DNA of 64,000 nucleotides. It comes from Knoellia remsis. Its GTDB lineage: Bacteria > Actinomycetota > Actinomycetes > Actinomycetales > Dermatophilaceae. The position numbers were made by a program, and so were the translations under genes. Positions within the stretch are counted from its first letter, which is position 1; each line of letters starts with the position of its first letter. Of the stretch, positions 1-8,154 are shown one piece after another. The notes beneath the pieces are model-generated. The model was not told the DNA's origin, did not search any database, and saw only the letters and a list, made by a program, of their open reading frames with translations. The stretch spans positions 27,646-91,645 of the forward strand of contig NZ_PVTI01000013.1 in NCBI RefSeq assembly GCF_003002895.1, given 5' to 3'.

Positions 1-463
1 TGAACTGCGCCGCGAGCAGGTGCTCGACCTGCGACGCGACATCCGACATGAGCGAGGCGAACGTCCCCGTCTGCTGCACCGGCGGAGAGTCCCGCACGAG
101 GATCCTGAAGCCGTCGGTCGAGCCCTCGATGTAGTCGAGCAGCGCCATCGCCGCGCGCTCGAGCAGTGCCCGCGATCCGCCTTCGCTCGTCAGCGCGCCG
201 GTGATCGCCCCGAGGAGGGACTGGATCTCGCGGTCGACGACGACGGCATACAGGCCCTCCTTGCCCCCGAAGTGTTCGTACACAACGGGTTTCGACACCC
301 CGGCGACGCTCGCGATCTCCTCGACCGTCGTCGCCTCGTAACCGCGGTTTGCGAAGAGCGAGCGCCCGATCCCGATCAGCTGCTCGCGCCGCTGCGCCCC
401 GGTCATCCGCCCCCGCGGCGTGCGCACCTTCGGTGTCTTCGGCGTCGCCTCGTCTCGACTCAC
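1..463 (-). CDS. TetR-family transcriptional regulator (C-terminus cut by window edge)
   Basis: The minus strand from a GTG at 463 reads a TetR-type repressor whose C-terminus lies outside the window; 154 codons are visible. After a basic N-terminal tail (residues 1-20) comes the usual N-terminal helix-turn-helix: EQLIGIGRSLFANRGYEATT, then EEIASVAGVSKPVVYEHFGG, at about residues 24-65. The recognition-helix pattern GVSKPVVYEHF is typical of the family. The ligand domain begins after it and includes an ALLDYIEGSTDGFRILVRD segment. The start was chosen because the DNA-binding domain begins soon after it and no upstream in-frame codon is better. The ligand and target are unknown; the target is probably its own promoter or a neighbour to the left. 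Confidence 0.85.
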   Translation of the reverse strand, partial: MSRDEATPKTPKVRTPRGRMTGAQRREQLIGIGRSLFANRGYEATTVEEIASVAGVSKPVVYEHFGGKEGLYAVVVDREIQSLLGAITGALTSEGGSRALLERAAMALLDYIEGSTDGFRILVRDSPPVQQTGTFASLMSDVASQVEHLLAAQF

Positions 464-575
464 CCGGCCATTCTGCCCTGTCGGGCATGGGGTCGCCCTC
501 CGCGGTGGGCGGGGCCGGGTGTGGGGTCAACTACCCTTTCGGAGGTATGCCGTCCGCTCGCCGCGGGCGCATCGT

Positions 576-656
576 TCCCCGGTTGGTCTGCCGGCAGGGC
601 CCGCCTGACTTTGAATCAGGACTAGCGACGTAGGTTCGACTCCTACCCGGGGAGCA
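576..656 (+). tRNA. tRNA-Gln(UUG)
   Basis: A cloverleaf folds here. The acceptor TCCCCGG (576-582) pairs with CCGGGGA (647-653). The D stem is GGTC/GGCC (585-588/598-601). The anticodon stem CCTGA/TCAGG (604-608/616-620) carries loop CTTTGAA, giving anticodon TTG. The T arm is GTAGG-TTCGACT-CCTAC (630-646). The gene ends GGGGAGCA like other actinobacterial tRNA-Gln(UUG) genes, so the full CCA is not encoded. Between the anticodon and T stems there are 9 nt (621-629), more than the usual 4-5 for a class I tRNA, and there are two nucleotides between the D and anticodon stems. The gene may therefore be slightly diverged. Confidence 0.75.
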
Positions 657-960
657 GTGATACCGCCCTGACCTGCACGTCGGCAGCGGCAGGGGGGTCG
701 GACCGGGTGTGACCCGGTGCCGGGTGTACCCATTCGCGTACCCATCCGGTCTCAGTGACGATCCCGCCCCGTCTCGTGCTCACCCGTCATCCACAGCCCG
801 CTCGTCTCCGCGGCGCCATCCACAGCTCGGCGCCTCGGGCTGGACGCCGGCACCGGGCCAGGGGAGCGTACCCGCGGTGGTGGTTGGCATCGGAAGGGCA
901 GCTGCTGAAATTGTCTACCCCTCCTTTATGCTTGCCATCAAGTAGGGATGGACATACGTT
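657..960. other. Gene-free stretch between tRNA-Gln and hicAB
   Basis: No credible coding frame was found in these 300 bases. The stretch contains two near-identical short direct repeats CGTACCCAT and GTACCCAT-like (about 727-750) and two copies of CATCCACAG (about 788-797 and 818-827). Just before hicA, CTGAAA (905-910) and TATGCT (927-932) are 16 nt apart and could be its promoter. No integrase or clear attachment site could be identified, although the position directly after a tRNA gene would suit an old integration event. Confidence 0.4.
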
Positions 961-1175
961 GTGAAGCGCAACGACGTGATCAAGAAGATCCGCAAGGCGG
1001 CCAAGGCGCAAGGCATCTCGTGTGAGCTGTATGAACTGACGAATCACACCGGCATACGGGTCGGGGACACGGCCACGACATGTCCCGCTCGTCGAAGGAC
1101 GTGCCGAACCTGTTCGCCGAGACGATCTTCAAACAGTTGGAACCCGCGCTCGGAGAAGGATGGTGGCGGAAGTGA
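961..1175 (+). pseudogene. hicA: HicA-family mRNA interferase toxin, frameshifted
   Basis: From GTG 961 the sequence reads MKRNDVIKKIRKAAKAQG...ELTNHTGIRVGDTATT, which matches the start of HicA toxins (double-stranded RNA-binding fold, with the active-site His in the NH pair). The frame then degenerates into arginine-rich text. In the next frame (codons starting at 1080) the expected HicA end appears: SRSSKDVPNLFAETIFKQLE followed by PALGEGWWRK and TGA at 1173-1175. A single missing base between about 1058 and 1080 explains this. The rebuilt protein would be about 70 residues, the normal HicA length. A GGCATAC motif lies at 1051-1057, next to the break. HicB follows with a GTGA overlap. The gene is either a real loss of toxin or a sequencing indel. 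Confidence 0.7.
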
Positions 1176-1564
1176 AGACCTATACGGTGCGGGCAGAGAA
1201 GCGCGGGGAGTGGTGGCTCCTCACGTCTGCGGACGCTCCTGGCGCGGTGTCGCAAGTGCGTTCGCTCGGACAAGCTGAGGAGCACGCACGTGAGGCAATC
1301 TCGTTCGTGACGGGGGTGCCCGAGTCCGAGGTTGAGGTGGCGGTAGTTCCGGCGCTTCCGGATCGGTTGGGCAAGAAGGTACGTCTGTTGAAGCAGTCCG
1401 TGAAGGAGATGGAGAAGGCGCAGCGCATCACGGCGCAGCGGTCGCGGGAGGCTGTCGCGGACCTCGTCGCTGCGGGCTACAAGGGGAGGGAGGTCGCCGC
1501 GGTTCTCGGGGTAACCCCCCAGCGTGTCTCTCAGCTTCTGAAATCACAGGGAGAAGGCTCCTGA
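1172..1564 (+). CDS. hicB: HicB-family antitoxin with C-terminal HTH
   Basis: Encodes about 130 residues. The N-terminal half (VKTYTVRAEKRGEWWLLTS to about residue 60) is the partially degraded RNase H-like fold of HicB that covers HicA. The C-terminal part AGYKGREVAAVLGVTPQRVS is a helix-turn-helix that would bind the operon's own operator. The start could be GTG 1172, which overlaps the hicA stop as GTGA and has AGAAGGA about 11 nt upstream, or ATG 1160. The 1172 start was chosen because of that overlap and spacing. HicB neutralises HicA and represses hicAB. Here the antitoxin looks intact although its toxin partner is frameshifted. Confidence 0.75.
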   Translation: MKTYTVRAEKRGEWWLLTSADAPGAVSQVRSLGQAEEHAREAISFVTGVPESEVEVAVVPALPDRLGKKVRLLKQSVKEMEKAQRITAQRSREAVADLVAAGYKGREVAAVLGVTPQRVSQLLKSQGEGS

Positions 1565-1751
1565 AGGTTCTCAACGGCGTCATCATGAACGTCCAAGAAC
1601 CCACCACCCGAGGCGCGGGCCAGGGCCGGCCCCGGTGCCGCGCAGACCGTGATGAGGCCCATCCCGGCGAGTGCGGTCACGACCGTGGAACGATCGACGA
1701 CTGAGCCGCCGCATTCATGCGCTCATCGGCGGCCTCAGTAATCATGGGGTG

Positions 1752-3029
1752 GTGAGTGCACCCTCCGACTCCCGCGAACCGCGTCGAGCCGTCGGACCGC
1801 TCGGCGACCCGACGACCATCGGCTGGTGGGGCCGGATCTGGCAGCCGTTCTGGGTGCTGCCGTCGGTGATCTGCGCCGCGGCCTTCGCCCTCTCGCTGGT
1901 CCTGCCCGAGGTCGACCGGCGCCTGCTGCTCGACCAGACCTTCCTCTTCAACGGCAACGCCGGCTCGGCGCGCAGCCTGCTCGGCACCATCGCGTCGGCG
2001 ATGATCTCGGTGACCGGCCTCGTCTTCTCGATCACGATGGTCGTCATGCAGCTCGCGAGCAGCCAGTTCACCCCGCGACTGCTCGGCGACTTCCTGCGCA
2101 GCCGCATCGTGCAGGTGACGCTCGGTGTCTTCACCTCCTCGTTCCTCTTCGCGCTCGTCGTTCTCCGGTCGGTGCGCGGCGGCGACGACGGCCCCGAGTT
2201 CGTTCCGCAGCTGTCGGTGACGTTCGCCTTCGTCCTCGTGCTCGCGAGCGTCGCGCTCTTCTTCGCGTTCATCCACCACATCACCCAGTCCATCCAGGTC
2301 GACCGGACGATCGACCGCATCCAGCGGACGACGGCTGCCGAGCTCGGTGACGGCTGGCCGGACGACACCGACGACGAGCCGCAAGCGAGCTGGGAGCCGG
2401 ACGAGCGGCCATACGCCATCTCGGCACGCGACCGGCACGGCATCGTCGAGCGCGTCGAGCTGGGCGCGATCGTGCGCGCCGCGGAGAAGGCCGGCGTCGT
2501 CGTCGAGCTGACGTTCCGGCCCGGTGACGTCGTCTTCGAGGACCAGCCGATCGCCCGAGTCCATCGTGGACCCGGCGGGGGAGCGCCGGACGTGGAAGCG
2601 CTCGCCGACGCGGTTCACGACGCGATCACGCTGGGCCGCACCCGCACCGTCGCGCAGGACCCGCAGTTCGGGGTGAGGCAGCTCGTCGACATCGCCGAGC
2701 GCGCTCTCTCACCGGGGATCAACGACCCGACGACGGCCGTCCAAGTGCTTGACGAGCTGCACCGGCTGCTGCGAGCGGCGGTGCAGCGGCCTGACGTGTC
2801 CCCGCTCATCCTCGACGGGTCCGGTGTCGTGCGGGTCGTGGACCGACCGCTGCCGTTCGCGGACCTGCTCGACCTCGCGCTCGACGAGATCGCGCACTAC
2901 GGCGCCGACGACATCCAGGTGCCCCGGCGCATCGACGAGCTGCTCGCCGACCTGCTCACTGTCGCGCGACCCGAACACCGGCCGACACTCGCCGCCAAGC
3001 AGGCCGAGCTGGCGGGTGCCCGGCGCTGA
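1752..3029 (+). CDS. DUF2254 family integral membrane protein
   Basis: The 425-residue protein has the DUF2254 layout. Several membrane segments lie in the first half: around FWVLPSVICAAAFALSLVL, LLGTIASAMISVTGLVFSIT, IVQVTLGVFTSSFLFALVVL and LSVTFAFVLVLASVALFFAF. A long soluble C-terminal half follows, containing the family signature around DPQFGVRQLVDIAERALSPG and INDPTTAVQVLDEL. The family has no established biochemical role, so none is assigned. GTG 1752 was taken as start because the membrane region begins soon after it and the upstream extension (from 1671) has no family resemblance. The gene stands alone and is followed 9 nt downstream by the first copy of a 72-bp palindromic element. 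Confidence 0.8.
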   Translation: MSAPSDSREPRRAVGPLGDPTTIGWWGRIWQPFWVLPSVICAAAFALSLVLPEVDRRLLLDQTFLFNGNAGSARSLLGTIASAMISVTGLVFSITMVVMQLASSQFTPRLLGDFLRSRIVQVTLGVFTSSFLFALVVLRSVRGGDDGPEFVPQLSVTFAFVLVLASVALFFAFIHHITQSIQVDRTIDRIQRTTAAELGDGWPDDTDDEPQASWEPDERPYAISARDRHGIVERVELGAIVRAAEKAGVVVELTFRPGDVVFEDQPIARVHRGPGGGAPDVEALADAVHDAITLGRTRTVAQDPQFGVRQLVDIAERALSPGINDPTTAVQVLDELHRLLRAAVQRPDVSPLILDGSGVVRVVDRPLPFADLLDLALDEIAHYGADDIQVPRRIDELLADLLTVARPEHRPTLAAKQAELAGARR

Positions 3030-3037
3030 CCCGATGC

Positions 3038-3109
3038 GGTTCGCGAACCACGGCCTTGATCGAAGTCCGGATCGATCCGGCCTGCGAAGGACGGGACGGT
3101 TCGCGAACC
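3038..3109. repeat. 72-bp triple-palindrome intergenic element, copy 1
   Basis: Three palindromes are evenly spaced: GGTTCGCGAACC (3038-3049), CCGGATCGATCCGG (3067-3080) and GGTTCGCGAACC (3098-3109), separated by two 17-nt spacers. The same architecture and spacing recur at 18653-18724 and 19880-19951. The element sits between the DUF2254 gene and the convergent NUDIX gene. The spacers are variable, but each pair is partly complementary, so the whole element has dyad symmetry and could form one long hairpin or bind a protein at three sites. Confidence 0.9.
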
Positions 3110-3175
3110 GTGTCGTGCAGGCCGGTGACGAACCATGGCGCGCGGCCGCTGAGACGTCCCGTCGGTCGGGAGACC

Positions 3176-3574
3176 TCAGAGATGGGGCCAGTGTTGGGGC
3201 CAGGCGTGGACCAGGGCGCTGCGCACCTCTTTGGTGAGCTCGAGCGAGCTGATCTCGTCGAGGCTCCACCACAGTGCGGACGCCTCGTCAGGTGTCGCCT
3301 TCCAGATCCGCTTCGCGGTCGTGTGGAAGGTCAGGTCGAGGAGGTGGTCGCCGTACTGGGTCGTGCTCTCCACGCCGAGGATGCGTGGGTGAGCCGGCAG
3401 CGCGCCGGTCTCATGCACCATCTCGCGCACCCGAACCGTCGGGTCTTCGCCGGTCTTCAGGTAGCTCCACGGCAGGGTCCACATGCGCGTCCGGGGTCGG
3501 CGCGCGAGCAGCATGCGGTGGTCGTCGTCGATCCCGACGACGTGCACCCGCACTCTCGGCCGTGCCGCATCCAT
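3176..3574 (-). CDS. NUDIX-like hydrolase
   Basis: The 132-residue protein begins MDAARPRVRVHVVGIDDDH and has the beta-rich N-terminus of NUDIX hydrolases, which cleave nucleoside diphosphates linked to another group. The NUDIX box is recognisable but degenerate: GEDPTVRVREMVHETGAL at about residues 51-68 has the REUxExGU core, with HE replacing the usual EE, so catalytic activity is uncertain. The start at 3574 has GGGAGG about 4 nt upstream on the minus strand, and longer in-frame extensions show no family similarity. It points towards the DUF2254 gene. The substrate cannot be told from sequence. Confidence 0.75.
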   Translation of the reverse strand: MDAARPRVRVHVVGIDDDHRMLLARRPRTRMWTLPWSYLKTGEDPTVRVREMVHETGALPAHPRILGVESTTQYGDHLLDLTFHTTAKRIWKATPDEASALWWSLDEISSLELTKEVRSALVHAWPQHWPHL

Positions 3575-3726
3575 GGAGCCTCCCGGGGCCCGTGCCCAGC
3601 ACCCGACCGCCGGATGCCGCTTCCCCGTGCGACGCCCACGATAGGGGCCAGAGGCGCGCACCGCCCCCCGAACGGCGTCGGTAGAGTGACGCAGTACGCC
3701 GCCCGCCACCCTCGGGAGCCCCGCTC

Positions 3727-5223
3727 GTGACCACTGCCCGGCCCGCTGCTGTCATCATCCTCGCCGCCGGCGAGGGAACGCGGATGAAGTCCGCCACCCC
3801 CAAGGTCCTCCACCGCATCGGCGGACGCAGCCTCGTCGGCCACGCGCTGGCCGCCGCCCGCGCCACGAACCCCCAGCATCTCGCCGTCGTCGTGCGTCAC
3901 GAACGTGAGCTCGTCGCCGCGCACGTCGCCGAGATCGACCCGGCGGCGACGATCGCCGACCAGGACGAGGTCAAGGGCACCGGCCGCGCCACGGAGTGCG
4001 CCCTCGACGCCCTGCCGACCGACCTCTCGGGCACCGTCCTCGTGACGTACGGCGACGTCCCCCTCCTGACCGGCGCCACCCTCGTCGACCTCATAGCCCG
4101 CCACGAGGGTTCGGGCAGTGCCGCGACCGTCATCACCGCGAACCTCGACAACCCGCAAGGCTACGGCCGGATCATCCGTGACACCGATGGCGCCGTCGCC
4201 GGCATCGTGGAGCAGAAGGACGCCACCGAGGAACAGCGCGCGATCACCGAGATCAACTCGGGCATCTACGCCTTCGACGCGGCCGTGCTCCGCGAGGCGC
4301 TCGGCCGGGTCGGGACCGACAACGCGCAGGGCGAGAAGTACCTCACCGACGTCCTCGGCATCGCCCGCGAGGCCGGCCGGCCCGTGGGCGCCCACCTCAT
4401 CGACGACCTCTGGCAGACCGAGGGCGTCAACGACCGGGTCCAGCTCGCCACGCTCGGCCGCGAGCTGAACCGACGCAACACCGAGCGCTGGATGCGCGAG
4501 GGCGTCACCATCGTCGACCCGGCGACGACGTGGATCGACGTCGACGTCACCATCGGCCGCGACGCGACGATCCTCCCGAACACCCAGCTCCTCGGTGCGA
4601 CGACGATCGGTGCCGGCGCCACCATCGGCCCCGACACGACCCTCACCGACACCGAGGTCGGCGAGCGCGCCGAGGTCAAGCGCACCGAGGCCAACCTCGC
4701 CGAGATCGGCCCCGAGGCGAGCGTCGGCCCGTTCTCCTACCTCCGTCCCGGCACCGTCCTCGGCGCGAAGGGCAAGATCGGCGGCTTCGTCGAGACCAAG
4801 AATGCGCAGATCGGTGACGGTGCCAAGGTTCCGCACCTGACGTATGCCGGTGATGTCACCATCGGGGAGGGCGCCAACATCGGTGCCGGCACGATCTTCG
4901 CCAACTACGACGGTGTCGCGAAACACCACACCACCGTCGGCAAGCACTCCTTCGTCGGCTCCGACACCGTCATCGTCGCCCCGGTCGACATCGCCGACGG
5001 CGCCTACGTCGCCGCCGGCAGCACCCTGACCGGCGACGTCGAGCCGGGCCAGATCGCCGTCGCCCGCGGGCGCCAGAAGAACGTCGACGGCTGGGTCGCC
5101 CGTGCCCGCGCAGGAACGAAGACCGAGGCTGCGGCGCAGGCGGCCACGGAGGCGGGCACACGGCATACCGACACTGCCGCAACGGAACCCACCACCCACG
5201 GCGACGAGCAGGGAAGGGCCTGA
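3727..5223 (+). CDS. glmU: Bifunctional UDP-N-acetylglucosamine pyrophosphorylase / glucosamine-1-phosphate N-acetyltransferase
   Basis: GlmU acetylates GlcN-1-P and then couples it to UTP, giving UDP-GlcNAc for peptidoglycan and mycothiol. The 498-residue protein has the N-terminal uridyltransferase signature LAAGEGTRMKS (about 12-22) and YGDVPLL (about 108-114). A left-handed beta-helix of I/V/L-G hexapeptides runs from about residue 265, with LRPGT (about 339) and the acetyltransferase histidine in PHLTYAGD (about 368). The tail is Ala/Thr-rich and dispensable-looking. GTG 3727 is the start, and a TAGAGT -10 box lies about 40 nt upstream (3682-3687). prs starts 2 nt after the stop, so the two are probably co-transcribed. 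glmS, the first enzyme of this route, is also in the window. Confidence 0.97.
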   Translation: MTTARPAAVIILAAGEGTRMKSATPKVLHRIGGRSLVGHALAAARATNPQHLAVVVRHERELVAAHVAEIDPAATIADQDEVKGTGRATECALDALPTDLSGTVLVTYGDVPLLTGATLVDLIARHEGSGSAATVITANLDNPQGYGRIIRDTDGAVAGIVEQKDATEEQRAITEINSGIYAFDAAVLREALGRVGTDNAQGEKYLTDVLGIAREAGRPVGAHLIDDLWQTEGVNDRVQLATLGRELNRRNTERWMREGVTIVDPATTWIDVDVTIGRDATILPNTQLLGATTIGAGATIGPDTTLTDTEVGERAEVKRTEANLAEIGPEASVGPFSYLRPGTVLGAKGKIGGFVETKNAQIGDGAKVPHLTYAGDVTIGEGANIGAGTIFANYDGVAKHHTTVGKHSFVGSDTVIVAPVDIADGAYVAAGSTLTGDVEPGQIAVARGRQKNVDGWVARARAGTKTEAAAQAATEAGTRHTDTAATEPTTHGDEQGRA

Positions 5224-5225
5224 GC

Positions 5226-6236
5226 GTGAAGGACTCCAAGGCGGACCGGCCGAAGTCAGCCAACATCCGCAAGAAGCCCAAGAAACAGCTCATGGTCTTC
5301 TCGGGGCGCAGCCACCCCGGGCTCGCGCAGGAGGTCGCCGCGCTCATCGGGACCGAGCTCGTGCCGACGAGCGCCTACAACTTCGCCAACGGCGAGATCT
5401 ACGTCCGCTACGAGGAGTCGGTGCGCGGCTCGGACGCGTTCGTCATCCAGAGCCATGCGGCGCCGATCAACGAGGCGATCATGGAGCACCTCATCATGAT
5501 CGACGCCCTCAAGCGGGCCAGCGCCAAGCGGATCACCGTCGTCATGCCGTTCTACGGCTACGCGCGCCAGGACAAGAAGCACCGCGGTCGGGAGCCGATC
5601 TCGGCCCGCCTCGTCGCCGACATGTTCAAGGCCGCGGGTGCCGACCGGCTCATCGCGGTCGACCTGCACACCGACCAGATCCAGGGCTTCTTCGACGGGC
5701 CGGTCGACCACCTCATGGCGCAGCCGGTCCTCTCGGAGTACGTGTCCGCGAAGTACGGCGACCAGGACCTCGCCGTCGTCTCGCCCGACGCCGGCCGGAT
5801 CAAGGTCGCCGAGCAGTGGTCGAAGCGCCTCGGCGGCGTGCCGCTGGCGTTCATCCACAAGACCCGCGACATCAACCAGCCGAACCAGACCGTCGCGAAC
5901 CGCGTCGTCGGTGACGTCGCCGGCCGGGTCTGCATCCTCGTCGACGACATGATCGACACGGCCGGCACCATCACCAAGGCCGCCGACGCGATCATGGAGG
6001 CCGGCGCCAAGGACGTCGTCATCGCCGCGACGCACGCCATCCTGTCGCCGCCGGCGAAGCAGCGCCTCATCGACTGCGCCGCCCGCGAGGTCATCGTGAC
6101 GAACACGCTGCCGATCGCGCCGGAGAACGAGTTCGAGGGCCTGACCGTGCTCTCGATCGCGCCGCTCATCAGCGCCGCGATCAAGGAGGTCTTCGAGGAC
6201 GGCTCGGTGACGAGCCTCTTCGGCGGCCGCGCCTAG
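5226..6236 (+). CDS. prs: Ribose-phosphate pyrophosphokinase
   Basis: This enzyme makes PRPP from ribose-5-phosphate and ATP for nucleotide, His and Trp synthesis. The 336-residue protein shows FSGRSHPGLAQEVA near the N-terminus, the flexible-loop region FYGYARQDKKHRGREPISAR, the DLHTDQIQGFF segment, and the PRPP-binding loop VDDMIDTAGT at about 238-247. There is a lysine-rich N-terminal extension of about 20 residues before the conserved part. GTG 5226 lies 2 nt after glmU, the usual actinobacterial gene pair. The stop overlaps the end of a convergent CGNR gene by 4 nt, leaving no room for a terminator between them. Confidence 0.97.
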   Translation: MKDSKADRPKSANIRKKPKKQLMVFSGRSHPGLAQEVAALIGTELVPTSAYNFANGEIYVRYEESVRGSDAFVIQSHAAPINEAIMEHLIMIDALKRASAKRITVVMPFYGYARQDKKHRGREPISARLVADMFKAAGADRLIAVDLHTDQIQGFFDGPVDHLMAQPVLSEYVSAKYGDQDLAVVSPDAGRIKVAEQWSKRLGGVPLAFIHKTRDINQPNQTVANRVVGDVAGRVCILVDDMIDTAGTITKAADAIMEAGAKDVVIAATHAILSPPAKQRLIDCAAREVIVTNTLPIAPENEFEGLTVLSIAPLISAAIKEVFEDGSVTSLFGGRA

Positions 6237-6796
6237 GAGCTGCGGGCGCGGCGGCCTTGGCGGTCCCGGTATGCCGCGACGTGCGCCTTGTTGGCGCACG
6301 TCCCGTCGCAGTAGCGGCGGCTGCGGTTCCGGCTCAGGTCGATGACGACGTCGTCGCAGTCGTCGGCGGCGCACACCCGCAGCCGCTCGGTCTCGCCGGC
6401 GCGGATGAGGTCGATGAACGCCATCGCCGCCTCGACCGCCATCCGCCGCGCGATCGGGTCGTCGTCGTCGGTCGCGTGGATGTGCCAGTCGAGGTCGTCG
6501 TGGCGGACGAGCCGGGGGAGGGCGTGGTGCTCGGCGAGCAGCTCGTTGACGCCGGCGACGAGGCCCTCGACGTCGCGCGACCACAGCTCCTGCAGGCGCG
6601 GACGCAGGGCGTGCACCTCGTCCAGCTCGGCACGCGTGCGGGGACGGCCGCCGCTCCACTCCCACGCGTCGAGGTGGTCGACGAGGGACTGCACCGTCGG
6701 CAGGTCCTCCTGCGTCGAGTCGCCGTGGCCGGGCGCGGTGTTGATGAGCGCCGCGGCGTACTGCAGCGACAGCTCGGTGTCATGGGCAAAAACCAT
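6233..6796 (-). CDS. CGNR zinc-finger / ABATE-domain protein, putative transcription regulator
   Basis: The 187-residue protein has the ABATE (DUF1470) layout. An N-terminal substrate-like domain contains LQYAAALINTAPGHGDST and an LVDHLDAWEW segment. The C-terminal CGNR-type zinc finger at about residues 143-178 carries cysteines in CAADDC and YCDGTCANK (the CGNR box reads CANK here), followed by HVAAYRDR. Family members are stress-related or regulatory proteins with poorly known ligands. It is transcribed away from the EamA transporter at 6896. The roughly 100-nt shared upstream region holds AGGGGT (6838-6843) matched by ACCCCT (6857-6862) around a TGTGAACACA core, a plausible operator. Confidence 0.8.
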   Translation of the reverse strand: MVFAHDTELSLQYAAALINTAPGHGDSTQEDLPTVQSLVDHLDAWEWSGGRPRTRAELDEVHALRPRLQELWSRDVEGLVAGVNELLAEHHALPRLVRHDDLDWHIHATDDDDPIARRMAVEAAMAFIDLIRAGETERLRVCAADDCDDVVIDLSRNRSRRYCDGTCANKAHVAAYRDRQGRRARSS

Positions 6797-6895
6797 CTTG
6801 ACTCCTGACAGGTCGCGGCCCTAGCGTGAGGCATGTAAGGGGTGTGAACACATTTTACCCCTGACGTGTTTCTGGATGTGCAAGGGAGATTCCGT

Positions 6896-7951
6896 ATGCC
6901 GCAGCGTGCCTCGCGTGACCCGCGCACCCTGGCGCTCGGGCTCGTCCTCGTCGTGGTCTCGTCGGCGGCGTTCGGCTCGTCCGGTGCCTTCGCCAAGGCG
7001 CTGCTCGCGACCGGCTGGACCCCCGGTGGCGTCGTGACGTGGCGCGTCGCCGGCGCGGCCCTCGTCATGCTGCCCATCGCGCTGTGGTCGCTGCGCGGCC
7101 GCTGGCACCTCCTCACCCGCAGCCGCGGCAACCTCGGACAGGTCGCCGCCTTCGGACTCGTCGCCGTCGCCGGCTGCCAGTTCGCGTACTTCAACGCCGT
7201 CGAGACGCTGTCGGTCGCGGTCGCACTGCTGCTCGAGTACCTCGGGATCGTGGTCGTCGTCGGCTGGCTCTGGGCCGTCCACGGTCGCCGGCCCTCGCGG
7301 CTGACCCTCGTCGGGGTCGGGCTGTCGGTCGCCGGGCTGGTGCTCGTCCTCGACGTCTTCTCCGGGGTCGAGATCTCCTGGGTCGGCGTCGTCTGGGGTC
7401 TGCTCGCGGCCGTGGGCCTCGCGACCTACTACGTCACCTCGGCCCACGAACACGAGGAGTCGCTGCCGCCCCTCGCGCTCGCCGGGCTCGGCCTCACCGT
7501 CGGCGCCGTCGCCCTCGTCGCCGCGAGCGCGACCGGGCTCATCGACTACGCCACCTCCTCGACGCGGGTCGTCGTCGCCGGAGCCTTCGTCCCTTGGTGG
7601 GTGCCTGTCGCCGAGCTCGCCCTCGTCGCGGCCGCCATCGCCTACGGCGTCGGGGTCATCGGCACGCGTCTCGTCGGGGCGACCGTCGCGAGCTTCGTCG
7701 GCCTCTCCGAGGTGCTCTTCGCCATCCTCATCGCGTGGGTGCTGCTCGGCGAGCTGCCCGGCCTCGTCCAGCTCGTCGGCGGACTGCTCATCCTCGGCGG
7801 CGTCGTCGCCGTCCGGATGGGCGAGCGCCCCGACGACGACGTGCCGGCGGACGCGACTCGCGATGGCGCCCACGACGGCACCGCAGCGGGCGACGGCACG
7901 GGAGCGGACGGCATACCGGCCGATTGGTCAGCCACGCACCCCGTCGCCTAG
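6896..7951 (+). CDS. EamA/DMT family transporter
   Basis: The 351-residue protein from ATG 6896 shows ten hydrophobic segments in two repeated EamA halves. The first includes GLVLVVVSSAAFGSSGAFAK and VVTWRVAGAALVMLPIALW. The second has VWGLLAAVGLATYYVTSA and ends with FAILIAWVLLGELPGLVQLV, the conserved late EamA motif. A polar tail of about 45 residues rich in D/G follows. ATG 6896 was preferred over an upstream codon because AGGGAG lies 8 nt before it and the upstream region holds the divergent promoter. The family exports amino acids, nucleosides or other metabolites; the substrate here is unknown. The stop codon merges with a TAGACT -10 box that may drive rplY. Confidence 0.85.
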   Translation: MPQRASRDPRTLALGLVLVVVSSAAFGSSGAFAKALLATGWTPGGVVTWRVAGAALVMLPIALWSLRGRWHLLTRSRGNLGQVAAFGLVAVAGCQFAYFNAVETLSVAVALLLEYLGIVVVVGWLWAVHGRRPSRLTLVGVGLSVAGLVLVLDVFSGVEISWVGVVWGLLAAVGLATYYVTSAHEHEESLPPLALAGLGLTVGAVALVAASATGLIDYATSSTRVVVAGAFVPWWVPVAELALVAAAIAYGVGVIGTRLVGATVASFVGLSEVLFAILIAWVLLGELPGLVQLVGGLLILGGVVAVRMGERPDDDVPADATRDGAHDGTAAGDGTGADGIPADWSATHPVA

Positions 7952-8154
7952 ACTCTCGGGGTTGCCTCGGCGAGGGACGCTGCACCGGCCAGTGAGGGCC
8001 ACGCTCGTCCGTGATCGACGCGGTGGTGTCGCGACCCGACCAGGGTCCGCGGGCCCGCGCGCTGTCCGTGCCGTGTCCCGCGTCGAGGCCACCGCACCGC
8101 GCCACCCCCACGGCGCCATCCTTCGAGTTCGCAACCTTCCCAGGAGAATCTCCC

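Noticed and set aside
1565..1740. Signal-peptide-like minus-strand frame (TVVTALAGMGLITV...)
   Set aside because: It has no start codon in a sensible place and no recognisable continuation; treated as non-coding.
657..1751. Prophage or integrative element at tRNA-Gln
   Set aside because: No integrase, repeat of the tRNA end or phage gene could be found; only hicAB and gene-free DNA are there.
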